A stretch of DNA of 15,693 nucleotides from Thalassiosira profunda (GCA_036939355.1 JALLAP010001493.1:1-15693), one strand, 5' to 3'. Positions 1 to 8,233 are shown, counted from the stretch's first letter. The notes: generated by a model from the sequence alone, not told the origin. Made by a program: numbers and translations.

Positions 1-161
1 AGTGGTTCTCGGGCTTCGATTGGAACTCCCTCCTCGCGCGGGAGCTGAAGGTGCCGCTCAAGCCCGACGTGAAGGACCTGGAAGACGCCAGCAACTTTGA
101 CGAGTATCCAGAGGAGGCCGACGACTGCGGGAAGCCCACGAACTGGAACCCGGCGCTGTGA
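1..161 (+). CDS. AGC protein kinase, probably cGMP-dependent (PKG), 3' end only
   Basis: The last 52 codons of a gene cut by the left edge; the frame starts at base 3 and ends in TGA at 159-161. It opens with WFSGFDWNSL, the end of the kinase C-lobe, and continues into an AGC-kinase C-terminal extension with SNFDEYPEE and a final NWNPAL. In PKA and PKG family kinases the C-lobe ends in W-F-x-G-F-x-W and the extension carries S-N-F-D-x-[FY]-P-E; the acidic, Trp-containing end fits PKG better than PKA. These enzymes phosphorylate Ser/Thr in response to cyclic nucleotides. The cyclic-nucleotide-binding and catalytic domains lie outside the window, so the PKG assignment is inferred from the tail alone. 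The gene runs tail-to-tail with the Sm protein gene at 501-856. Confidence 0.72.
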   Translation, partial: WFSGFDWNSLLARELKVPLKPDVKDLEDASNFDEYPEEADDCGKPTNWNPAL

Positions 162-500
162 CCAAGAGCGCAAACAAAGAAAGAGATCAGAGAGTTGATG
201 TCCTGGACAGTTTAGGTTCCACAGCAAAGATAAGATGTATCCCCACCTTAATGCACATTCGTTGACGTCTGTGCCATTTTCATGTCCTGGGCTTGGCTTG
301 GCCAGAACCCCCGCAGCTTGTGCCTCCCCCATCCCATCTCCACTGAACCGCAACGTAGTGTGGAGTTTTGCCAATTCACCTCCCCTCTGGCAATCTCCCC
401 CCTTTCTTCCTTAATACTACCCCCACCCATTAAAAATATTGTCAATGAAACATGCGTGTACTCTCCCTCATCTCCCCCGTTCACCTCACAAGGCAACACC
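162..500. other. Intergenic region between two converging genes
   Basis: 339 bases between the kinase stop and the SmE stop. It holds the 3' UTRs of both genes. I see no canonical AATAAA on the kinase side; an AT-rich patch (ATTAAAAATATTG, about 429-441) is the only candidate for 3'-end formation. Open frames here are short, lack any recognisable domain, and overlap SmE. No tRNA or other RNA gene was recognised. Confidence 0.5.
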
Positions 501-856
501 TTATGCGGCCTGGAGCAACGTAATGCTATCGCCCTTCAACAATATTCTCCCCACGTCCACCCGCTTGTCGGTCTTCAAGTCGACCTCCGTGGCCCCGTCC
601 AGCACGAAGTTCATGTACTCGTCGAACCCGACGATCTGCCCCTCGATGGCCATCCGCGTGTCCTCGTACAGCCAGACCTTCACCCGCGTCTTCTTCTGCG
701 AATGAGAGGGTTCATGTGAGATAATTGCAGTAACATGTGAATAGTGATCATCCGAGCACAATATCGTCGCAACTTGGATGGAGGACGCACCTGCAAATGG
801 CCGAAGATGACGTTGATGGGCAACGTCATCACCTTCTTGACTTTTCGCGGCGGCAT
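501..856 (-). CDS. SNRPE: Small nuclear ribonucleoprotein Sm E
   Basis: Two exons. Exon 1 is 856-791 (22 codons, [18 protein letters not shown] then GHLQ); exon 2 is 695-501 (64 codons plus stop). Both junctions are phase 0 and the product is 86 residues, close to the usual 90 or so for SmE. Sm1 is seen in [25 protein letters not shown]; Sm2 is [14 protein letters not shown]. SmE is one of seven proteins forming the ring around the U-rich Sm site of U1, U2, U4 and U5 snRNAs. The conserved N-terminal PIN.IF..LQ is only recovered by splicing, which supports the exon 1 call; unspliced reading gives an unrelated N-terminus. The gene is divergent from CD2BP2, another spliceosomal gene. Confidence 0.95.
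696..790 (-). other. Spliceosomal intron of SmE
   Basis: 95-nt phase 0 intron, read on the minus strand. The donor is CAG|GTGCGTC and the acceptor TTCGCAG|AAG. Splicing joins GHLQ to [11 protein letters not shown], matching the contiguous SmE family sequence. Confidence 0.92.
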
Positions 857-1282
857 GGTGGAAAATTATTGGCGTATGTTGCAAATCGAAGGGGGCCAAT
901 CGGCGGCTGTGAGAGCTCGAGGCTGAGAGGCGACGCGGCAAAGGCCAACGCAAAGAGGGTGCCGAGGGGAAGAGGAGGCGTCGACGGCGGCGGCGGGGAG
1001 CAAGGGCGAGCAGGGGCCGGGCGGGGGTGTTGTTGTGTTGTGTGTTGTGTGGTGGCGTAGCTGAAGGCACTACATAAATGAGGGGTAATAGTTATTGATA
1101 AATCTTCCTCATTATTGTCCCTACGGGGTGGAAGATGCATTTATTCCCTAAGAGAAAGGCATTAGTAGATACCGGGGGAGAAGTACAAATGAGGGGGCGA
1201 TTGCAAAAATCTTCGCCCCCTCCCCCCCCCTCCCACCGCCCACCCACCACCCACCCCCAAACGGAGCAAAGAGGCAAAGGCA
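857..1282. promoter_or_regulatory. Divergent promoter region of SmE and CD2BP2
   Basis: 426 bases between two divergent start codons. From the SmE side it contains a GC-rich stretch, then a GT-rich low-complexity run (about 1025-1055), an AT-rich centre (1072-1115, with CATAAATG and TTATTGATAAATC), and a C-rich run just before the CD2BP2 ATG. A perfect 10-bp inverted repeat (1191-1200 and 1213-1222) lies at the edge of the C-run. Frames crossing this region have no recognisable domain. Promoter function is inferred from the divergent layout. Confidence 0.55.
1191..1258. repeat. 10-bp inverted repeat followed by a 43-nt C-rich tract
   Basis: GAGGGGGCGA at 1191-1200 is exactly complementary to TCGCCCCCTC at 1213-1222, with a 12-nt A/T-rich loop. 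The right arm runs into 1216-1258, made almost only of C with a few A, T and one G. The opposite strand therefore has at least six runs of three or more Gs, which suits a G-quadruplex. It sits 25-67 nt before the CD2BP2 ATG, probably in the 5' UTR or core promoter. Confidence 0.6.
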
Positions 1283-2881
1283 ATGAGCAGCGGCGGAGCA
1301 CCCTCCCAAACGAGCCAAGGGGGCCGCGGGATCCTCCGCTCCCCCCACAAGGGCGCGGGGGGCAGCAATGGCGGGCCGAGGCGCGTGGCCTTTTCCGCGA
1401 CAGACGACGGCGACGATGCCAACAGGAAGAGGCGAACCCCGGCCATCAGATCCACAAACGAGGGGGGCTACGACAGCGACGAGGTCGAGGACGCCCTTTT
1501 GGCGTCCGGGGATGCCCTCTCCATGGGACTTCAGCACGGGGAATCTGATGGCGATGCGGACATGGACGACGCGGCGGTGCATTCGTTAGTCGATGTAGAG
1601 GAGGCGAAGCGACGAAGGGGGAAGGTCCGGAGAAGGGAGGACGGCGATGGCGCCGAAGAGTTCGACAAGGACGACATGGACGATCACGATGGGAGGGACG
1701 GGCGGGGACTGTCCCTCATCACAAATCAGAGCTTGGATCCGGAGCTGATGGAATCGAACGCGGGAGAGAACGCCGAGTGCCCGGTGGAGCCATTCAACAT
1801 GGAGGCCGAGAAGGAGAGCGGTTTGGGCTATTTTGATGGGGACACGTACGTCTTTCGCCAAAACAAGGGAGTGGACGGGGAGGAGGACGCGTGGCTGGAC
1901 GGGTTCGGAAGCGAAGACGAGAAGGATACAAGAGGGGGCGGGCTGGACTCGACGGCCGTGTGGAATCCCCCGGAGGCCAAGAAGGGGACGGCGGGGAAGC
2001 GCAAGGCCAAGTTCGTCAGCGAGGATGCAATACCGGAAGATCTGGGGCGAAGGGTGGTCACGTTATTGCAACGGGACGACGAGACGGTCATGGTGGCGCT
2101 GACGCGGTATGGGGCGGCGATGCGGGAATTGCAATCGCAGGAGCGGAAGAGGAGCAAGAAGGCCAAGGTGAAGAAGCGCAAATCCAAAGGCCAAGGCGCA
2201 GAAGAAGGGGATTCTGCGAAAGCATCGTCTGGTGATGCCGCTATGGAACAAAAGCTGTTGAAACGAAAGATGGTGCAGACGCGGGAGACGGTGGAAGAGC
2301 TGACGGAGCTGGCCGATGCGCTGTTGTTCGGAGGCGAGGCAGATGCGTATGAACTGACGCGGACGGATTGGATTCATCGATTCAAGCTGGAGCAGTACTT
2401 TCCCTCGGCCAAGAGGAAGCGATCTGCAGGGGAAGCCGAAGCAGGCGATGCGCCGGAGACGAAGAAGGGCCGTGGTTACTTTGAGGAGGCGGGCACTACC
2501 GCCGATCAGGAGGCAGTGTTTGAGCCCGACGCAACAACAAAGCCCCAGCACGCCGAGGTCCTCTGGGAGTACAAGGGGAACGAGGACGGCCAAATCCACG
2601 GCCCCTACACGAGTCAGCAGATGCTCGACTGGACGTCCCGGGGATACTTCGTCGGCGCGGGCGCCGTGGACATTCGAAAGGTGGGAAGCGGTGGCGCTAC
2701 GGGAGGGGACGCCAAGCCGAAGGAGGAGGCCAAAACGGACGTGGACGACCTGATGGCGGACCTCATGGACGACGACGACGAGGAAGGGGAGGCCAAGAAT
2801 GGGGCCGAGGATGCCGGCGCCGCTACGGAATCTTTTTGGATGCGCTCGGACCGGGTTGACTTCAGCCTGTATCTATCATAG
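1283..2881 (+). CDS. CD2BP2: CD2BP2/LIN1-like GYF-domain protein of the U5 snRNP
   Basis: An uninterrupted 532-codon frame starting at ATG 1283 after the C-rich tract. Near the start is ILRSPHKG; residues 170-206 match the family's PFN(M/L)..E.E.G.FD...Y...RQ...D.WLDG block. The middle (about 285-300) is a Lys/Arg-rich nuclear-localisation stretch. The GYF domain starts at residue 427 (LWEYKGN, then HGPYTSQQMLDW, RGYF) and closes at the C-terminus with FWMRSDRVDFSLYL, which mirrors the family's RIDFDLY end. CD2BP2 (yeast Lin1) is the U5-52K protein, binding U5 snRNP through Prp6 and Prp8-associated proteins before tri-snRNP assembly; its GYF domain binds proline-rich peptides. The GYF domain here is split by about 50 acidic residues (467-516). 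Neighbouring SmE is also an snRNP protein. Confidence 0.88.
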   Translation: MSSGGAPSQTSQGGRGILRSPHKGAGGSNGGPRRVAFSATDDGDDANRKRRTPAIRSTNEGGYDSDEVEDALLASGDALSMGLQHGESDGDADMDDAAVHSLVDVEEAKRRRGKVRRREDGDGAEEFDKDDMDDHDGRDGRGLSLITNQSLDPELMESNAGENAECPVEPFNMEAEKESGLGYFDGDTYVFRQNKGVDGEEDAWLDGFGSEDEKDTRGGGLDSTAVWNPPEAKKGTAGKRKAKFVSEDAIPEDLGRRVVTLLQRDDETVMVALTRYGAAMRELQSQERKRSKKAKVKKRKSKGQGAEEGDSAKASSGDAAMEQKLLKRKMVQTRETVEELTELADALLFGGEADAYELTRTDWIHRFKLEQYFPSAKRKRSAGEAEAGDAPETKKGRGYFEEAGTTADQEAVFEPDATTKPQHAEVLWEYKGNEDGQIHGPYTSQQMLDWTSRGYFVGAGAVDIRKVGSGGATGGDAKPKEEAKTDVDDLMADLMDDDDEEGEAKNGAEDAGAATESFWMRSDRVDFSLYLS

Positions 2882-3164
2882 CTACCGGTACAATGCAGCA
2901 TAATACTGAGCGTGCTTATGAGATGGATTGCTTCCGCTGTAGTCAAGAGGAATCGCAGCACCGACACTACCGTCGAGAGAAGGGGTTTCAACTTTGCTAT
3001 GTACGTAAGTTGGTACGTAACCTTACGTAGGTAACTGATTGAGTCATCCGCCGCGCCCTCGCGCTCGCGAGACGAGAGCTCGGCGCGGCGTGCCGTGTGG
3101 CACAATTCGAGGAGCGAGGAACACCACCAACCTCCTTGCAAGTCCACGCCGACCGTCGCGGCTA
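2882..3164 (+). promoter_or_regulatory. Photolyase upstream region with three TACGTA palindromes
   Basis: TACGTA occurs at 3002-3007, 3014-3019 and 3024-3029, i.e. three palindromic ACGT cores within 28 bases. ACGT-core palindromes are classic bZIP sites, and stramenopile aureochromes are light-regulated bZIP proteins that prefer TGACGT. The cluster lies inside an 11-codon upstream frame (ATG 2999 to TAA 3034). A role in light control of the photolyase is an inference from motif and position. Confidence 0.4.
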
Positions 3165-5108
3165 ATGCATTGTCCGCGGGGCAGTCTCGTCTGCGCAGCC
3201 ATCTTCTCCACCGCCAGCCGAGTTTGTGCCGCAAGTAGCAAAGGAGCTGCATCTCCCCTCGGCCATCGCATTGCTTTTGCAACTTCCCGTAATCGACCTC
3301 GCCTTTCATTGCAACAGCCGTCGGGTGCGTTCTCGGCTCGGACGTCTTCTCCTCCTCGCTATTCGTTCAGTCTCTGCGCCAAGGGCCAGGAAAAGTCCAG
3401 CGGTGCCGCCACCAAAAGGAAGTCGTCAACCACAACAAAATCCAAGAAGAAAGGCACCAAGCGAAAGATGTCCGCCACCAAGAAGAAGACCGCCGGCAAG
3501 AAGGGCGCGGCGAAAAATGACGCCCCCGCCATCCCGCACGCGCCCAACAGCCTCATCACGAGCGACTTTGACCAGACGCGGAGTAAGCTGCTCACGCTGA
3601 ACACGCCCCTTCCCCGGGAGAAGGGATCGCTTGAGGATCCGTGCGTTGTGTATTGGATGATGAGGGATATGCGGACGGTGGACAACTGGGCGTTGGTCTT
3701 TGCGCAGAGCCTCGCGGTGCAGAAGGAGGTGCCCCTGCGCGTGGTGTACTGCCTCCCTTCGCCGCCCGATGCCGAGGCTCCGGAGGGCGAGGATGGCGCC
3801 CCGCCCAGCCCGGCGGAGATGTCATTGACGGCCAGGCACGGGACCTTCCTACTGGATGGACTGAAGGTGGTGGTGGACGAGCTGACGTCGGCAAAGGTGC
3901 CTTTTGACGTGCTTTGCCCTGCGTCGCGTTCAGCTGTTGGAGACTCGATCCATTCCTACTGCACGACCTCATCTCACGATGCCCTTGCAGTGGTGTGCGA
4001 TATGTCTCCGCTGCGGTACCCTCGCCAGTGGACGGAGAAGCAAGCCGCGCCAAAGTTGGAAGCTGCTGGCATCCCGCTGTATCAGGTGGATGCGCACAAT
4101 GTTGTGCCGGTGTGGATTGCCTCTCCCAAACGGGAGGTGGGGGCTCGCACGCTCAGGCCAAAGATCCACAATGTCTTTGGAGATTACATGACGACGTTTC
4201 CAGAGTTCCACGGCAACAGTCATTTGGACGAAGAGGTGTCCGTGAGCAACAGTCATGACTGGGGACAATACAAAGACTTTCTGAGATTGGACGGCTCCAT
4301 CAAAGAGGTAAAGGGCATGGAGGCGGGCCATGAAGTGGCCATGAAGCGCTTTGCCACTTTCTGCAACTCGAAAGAGTACGGGCTGAAGAACTTTGACAAG
4401 CTCCGGAATGACCCCAACTATTCAGAGGTTTGCACCAATCTATCACCCTGGATCAATTTCGGACAAGTGTCGTTCCAGCGGTTGGCCCTTACGGTTCGCG
4501 CTCTCAAAAAGCACAGCAATGGCACCGCGGCGTACATCGAAGAGGGCGTCGTTCGCCGCGAGCTGAGCGACAACTTCGTGTATTACACGCCGGACGGATA
4601 CGACAGCCTCGCGGGTGCGGCCGATTGGGCGCGTCAGAGCTTGGAGCTGCATGCCTCGGACGAGCGCGAGAACTTGTACACTTGGAAGGAGCTGGAGGTC
4701 GGAATGACCCACGATGACTTGTGGAACGCGGCCCAACTCCAATTGGTGCGCGAGGGCGGCATGCACGGATTCATGCGCATGTACTGGGCAAAGAAGATTC
4801 TGGAATGGACCGCGTCGCCGGCCTATGCACTTGCCACGGCGCAATATTTCAATGACCGATACGCCTACGACGGAAACGACCCGAACGGATTCGTGGGCGT
4901 TGGGTGGAGCATCATGGGAATCCACGATATGGGGTGGAAGGAGAGGCCCATCTTCGGAAAGATACGGTACATGAACTATGCCGGTTGCAAGCGGAAGTTC
5001 AAGATCGACCCGTTCGTGGCCCGGTATCAGGGAGCTGCAGAGAATGCGGCCAAGGTGTCGGGCAGCAAGAAGCCGGCTAGCGTCTCTGGGAAGAAGCGCA
5101 AAGCGTAG
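3165..5108 (+). CDS. Class II CPD photolyase with N-terminal targeting/basic extension
   Basis: A DNA repair flavoenzyme that uses blue light and FADH- to split cyclobutane pyrimidine dimers. From ATG 3165 it is 647 residues without introns. The frame is open upstream to 3039, but only TTG lies there. Residues 1-75 are Ser/Ala/Arg-rich (SLVCAAIFSTASRVCAASS, then SGAFSART), like an organelle presequence; residues 76-118 are strongly basic with KKKGTKRK. The photolyase N-domain begins at about 157 (CVVYWMMRDMRTVDNWAL). FAD-domain signatures follow: NLSPWINFGQVSFQR (425-439), RRELSDNFVYY (464-474), THDDLWNAAQLQLV (515-528), MHGFMRMYWAKKILEW (533-548), and DPNGFVG with FGKIRYMNYAGCKRKF near 572-612. 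These are class II motifs, not those of cryptochromes or class I enzymes. A basic C-terminal tail (SGKKRKA) could be a nuclear signal. An in-frame ATG at 3468 could start a shorter nuclear form. Confidence 0.93.
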   Translation: MHCPRGSLVCAAIFSTASRVCAASSKGAASPLGHRIAFATSRNRPRLSLQQPSGAFSARTSSPPRYSFSLCAKGQEKSSGAATKRKSSTTTKSKKKGTKRKMSATKKKTAGKKGAAKNDAPAIPHAPNSLITSDFDQTRSKLLTLNTPLPREKGSLEDPCVVYWMMRDMRTVDNWALVFAQSLAVQKEVPLRVVYCLPSPPDAEAPEGEDGAPPSPAEMSLTARHGTFLLDGLKVVVDELTSAKVPFDVLCPASRSAVGDSIHSYCTTSSHDALAVVCDMSPLRYPRQWTEKQAAPKLEAAGIPLYQVDAHNVVPVWIASPKREVGARTLRPKIHNVFGDYMTTFPEFHGNSHLDEEVSVSNSHDWGQYKDFLRLDGSIKEVKGMEAGHEVAMKRFATFCNSKEYGLKNFDKLRNDPNYSEVCTNLSPWINFGQVSFQRLALTVRALKKHSNGTAAYIEEGVVRRELSDNFVYYTPDGYDSLAGAADWARQSLELHASDERENLYTWKELEVGMTHDDLWNAAQLQLVREGGMHGFMRMYWAKKILEWTASPAYALATAQYFNDRYAYDGNDPNGFVGVGWSIMGIHDMGWKERPIFGKIRYMNYAGCKRKFKIDPFVARYQGAAENAAKVSGSKKPASVSGKKRKA

Positions 5109-5519
5109 GACACTCTTCTTCATCAATTTCAACACATATCACATCTAGAGAGCATCATCACGATCGCCTTGTCTCTTAGTTCCTCTTGGTCGGAATGTTT
5201 GTACAACGTACAGATCTAGCTAACCATCACTCCTCTTCATTCAACGACCTCCAGCTCCAGCTTCCTCAACAACAACAACTCAAACACAAGCTGCCCAAAC
5301 GACGACCGGCCGACGTCTCCCAGCGCCTCTTCGACGGAACGGACTGCCCGGCCCTTGGGCATTGGTCGGCTCGTGACGGTGGTGGCATTGACGAGCAGCG
5401 GTATTATCAGGCACTAGTTCAACACAAGCAGATACGAGGTGCACCACAAGGTGCACCAGTTCTCAACAGAGAGACTTTCAATACCAGCTCGACAAATCCG
5501 CCTCATTTGTTTCAACATC
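5109..5519. promoter_or_regulatory. Intergenic: photolyase 3' end and Deg protease promoter
   Basis: 411 bases between two genes on the same strand. The A/T-rich start (5109-5160) probably holds the photolyase 3' UTR, though I see no AATAAA. The remainder has CAA-rich stretches (about 5263-5285), typical of a 5' leader. Two copies of the 8-bp palindrome GGTGCACC lie at 5438-5445 and 5450-5457, separated by ACAA, 63-82 bases before the Deg ATG. No gene was recognised. Confidence 0.45.
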
Positions 5520-8158
5520 ATGAGCGCCATGGTGCACATCTTATGTGCATTCATCCTACTACCGGCGGCGCAAGCGCTGGCGTTCCCCGCCAGCAGCACC
5601 GCCGCGCTCACAACACGTGCGCCGTCATCTTGGTGCGGTCAGCCACCACTAGGATTTCATGCTACTACCACTGCGTCTCATGCCACAACATTTTGTGATC
5701 ACAGTAGACAGAGAAGAAGATGTAGTTACTTGTTCCTTTCTCTCGGGAAAGGTGGCGATGATGAAGATTTGCAAAGCATTGACAGCAACCCAGATGCAAC
5801 TGATGCCGAGAATAATTCCACAAATGCAACGAAGGAAACAAAACAGCACGAGCACGATGATCTCGTTGCTGACGACGACGGAAAGCTGGCTTTAGGAATG
5901 GAGAGTGGGTGGAGCAGCTTTGGACGGCACATCCTGCATTTATGGGCGTCTTCTGAGCCATCTCATTCAGCACCACAAGATATTGCTGCTGCAGATCGAA
6001 ATGCGTCTGGCGATGGTGGTGGCTCAATGCTTTCCCCAACTTTGATCTATCCTTCGAATGAAACAGCAAATGTCGCAGAGAGGAGTGGCGTGATTGACGT
6101 GGATGCCCAAGTGGTAGAACCAGAACGCAACAATGGCACGTCGTTACAGGTTTATAATGCGACCGATGGACCCATTTCGAAGACCAAGATGGCGAAGCAG
6201 CTTCTCAAGGGCGTGCAGGCTGTCCTAGTGAAGGGGGGAAAGAAACTGCTGGATGCCAGCAGGGAGATCCTGGACGGAGGGGAAGGTGCCGCATCACCTG
6301 TAACTATTGAATCAAACGCAACTCTGAGCGACGTCTCGAATGATGACAGTTCTGGTGAGCAAGAAGTCGGAAGTGATGAAGCGCAGGACGCTGGTATTGA
6401 AAACCGACGACGTCGACGGTCAAAGATCAGGGAATCATTGCACGACAGCAGCGCGATATTTACTTCTCTGGAGTCGAAAGATATCGACACAACAACACGC
6501 TCGAAGCAAATGAAATGGGAACGTCGAAGAAAGAGGGCACTGGTACTGGGCAAAGCTGCAAAGAACGCAGTCGTACTCTTCGTTGTTACTTTTCTGGCCG
6601 GCAATGTGATGAACCAGTTTGTCGACTTGGACGAAGATGGCAGCTTTGAGGTTCATTTTGGCAAAGTGCTGTCATCTCCGTCGCCGTCGCCTGCCTCTGG
6701 TGGTCCTGCGCCACCGGCCACCACTCCCAACAGATCGGAGAAGACCCAAACAAAACCAACCACGAAAAAGAAGTTATTCCATACCGTCGCAACGCCAAAA
6801 CAGAACTACAATGTGGATGGAGCGCGTGCTCAGGCCCTCGGCTTGGTCTCGAGGGCTGTCCAGCGCGTCGGGCCGGCTGTGGTGCGCGTCGAAACCGAGA
6901 CGCATTTGGATGGGGTCGATGGAAACGCCGAGATCAATGGCGATGATAGTGGAGACCTCTCTAGCGATGGGGAAGATAGGGGAGACGTGTTCGATGGCGT
7001 GCCAGAATTGGAGTCGGATGACGCAGGCCAAAACATTGACTTTGGGCAAGGCTCTGGCTTTTTGGTGAATAGCCAGGGATACATTCTGACCAACGCCCAT
7101 GTCGTGGAGGGAGCGACGAGGGTTTACGTGCTTCTAACTGATGGGAGAAGGTTCCGGGCAGAGATACAAGGCGCCGACGATATTGTGGACGTGGCTGTTC
7201 TCAAAATCGTGCCCGACCCGGACGAAGCCGGCAGGTCTACCAAGCGGAAACTTGACATCGCCAACCTGCCTTCTGCTCAACTTGGCAATTCGGACCAAAT
7301 GGAAGTGGGGCAATTTGTCACCGCGATTGGTAGCCCTGGTGGCCTCGATAATACGTGCACGTGAGTGTTTGTCTGATTTGCCTGGCCTCCTCTTATGTGC
7401 TGGTCATACCTCATCCATCTTCTGCTGGCATCCTCTCAGAATTGGGATCGTCTCCGGGTTGAAGCGCTGTCCAAAGATAGTGGGCATACCAGACAAACTG
7501 GGAGCACTCGATTACATCCAGACCGATGCTGGTGAGCGCTCGCTATATGTTGACTTGCTTTAGGCCTTCTCTGGAGAATTGCTCACTCCTCTCTCTGATA
7601 TGAGTAGCCATTAATCAAGGCAACAGTGGAGGCCCACTTGTCGACGTCGAAAGTGGCAACATTGTCGGGATCAACACTTGTATTCGAGCGAACATGGAAG
7701 GCACTAGCTTCGCCATTCCCATAAATAAAGTCATGGGCATCGTGGACGACCTTGCGGAAGGAAAGCGGATAACCCACGGCTATCTTGGGGTGCAAATGAC
7801 GACGATGAATCCGACACTTGCTCGATACTACAATAAAGTCCAGCCTAACGAGAGTGGCAGGAGAATCCCCGAAAAGGAAGGAGTGATGATTGAAAAGGTG
7901 TTCAAGAAGTCTCCTGCGCAGTCGGGAGGGCTGCAGAAGTTCGATTTCGTCACGGAGATCGGAGGGCAGCGCCTTGAAAATGCAGACGATGCGCACGTCG
8001 TCATTGACCGGTCGGCAGTTGGAGAGGAGTTGAGCATCAAAGTAATGCGCGACGATGCCGAGATGACGGTTAGGGTTAAGCCGGAGGACCTCTCACCTCG
8101 CCTCAAAAAGCTGCGCAAAGAAAGGCTGAAAAGAAAGAAGGTAGGGGTTAAGGAGTAA
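5520..8158 (+). CDS. Deg/HtrA-family serine protease with plastid-type presequence and one PDZ domain
   Basis: Three exons: 5520-7360, 7440-7531 and 7608-8158, giving 827 residues. The N-terminus MVHILCAFILLPAAQALA|FP is a signal peptide ending in an ASAFAP-like site with Phe at +1, followed by a Ser/Thr-rich, acid-poor stretch to about residue 76; in diatoms this bipartite form directs proteins to the plastid. Residues 80-330 are charged and have no domain I recognise. Residues 349-364 (NAVVLFVVTFLAGNVM), preceded by RRRKR, form a likely membrane segment. The trypsin-like domain follows with His527 (TNAHVV), Asp557 (DIVDVAVLKI) and Ser651 (GNSGGPL), all present. A single PDZ domain spans about 700-806, then a Lys/Arg-rich tail. 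HtrA proteins degrade damaged or misfolded proteins; plant Deg proteases do so in thylakoids. The exact compartment and substrates are not shown by sequence. Confidence 0.9.
7361..7439 (+). other. Intron 1 of the Deg protease gene
   Basis: 79 nt, donor CAC|GTGAGTG, acceptor CTCTCAG|AATTGG. It splits a Thr codon (AC/A). Splicing gives GLDNTCTIGIVSGLKR, matching the continuous HtrA pattern GLDNTVT.GIVS; without splicing the frame stops at once. Confidence 0.92.
7532..7607 (+). other. Intron 2 of the Deg protease gene
   Basis: 76 nt, donor CTG|GTGAGCG, acceptor GAGTAG|CCATTA. It splits an Ala codon (G/CC). Splicing yields QTDAAINQGNSGGPL, the catalytic serine block of HtrA enzymes. Confidence 0.92.
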
Positions 8159-8208
8159 CGAAGAAGCTAAAGCTATGCACATATACTCATCAAGCGATGA
8201 AATGATAG

Positions 8209-8214
8209 AATAAA
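8209..8214 (+). terminator. Polyadenylation signal AATAAA for the Deg gene
   Basis: AATAAA 51 bases after the Deg stop codon, in a 75-base gap before the stop codon of the converging gene. The Deg transcript therefore probably ends very near, or inside, the 3' end of the opposite gene. Confidence 0.5.
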
Positions 8215-8233
8215 TGCATTGATTAGCAGGAAA

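Noticed and set aside
501..1070. 189-residue minus-strand frame ending as SmE
   Set aside because: Its first 125 residues are translated from the intron and 5' region; the real N-terminus is exon 1 at 856-791.
3039..3164. Extension of the photolyase to position 3039, the Deg gene to 5439, and the F-box gene to 11828
   Set aside because: These upstream positions are TTG or GTG codons; the first in-frame ATGs are 3165, 5520 and 11867.
3165..5108. Cryptochrome or class I photolyase
   Set aside because: The FAD-domain blocks (RRELSDNFVYY, THDDLWNAAQ, FGKIRYMNYAGC) are those of class II CPD photolyases.
5186..5698. 170-residue frame before and over the Deg gene start
   Set aside because: No recognisable domain, overlaps the Deg presequence in another frame, and its sequence is largely low-complexity Gln/His.
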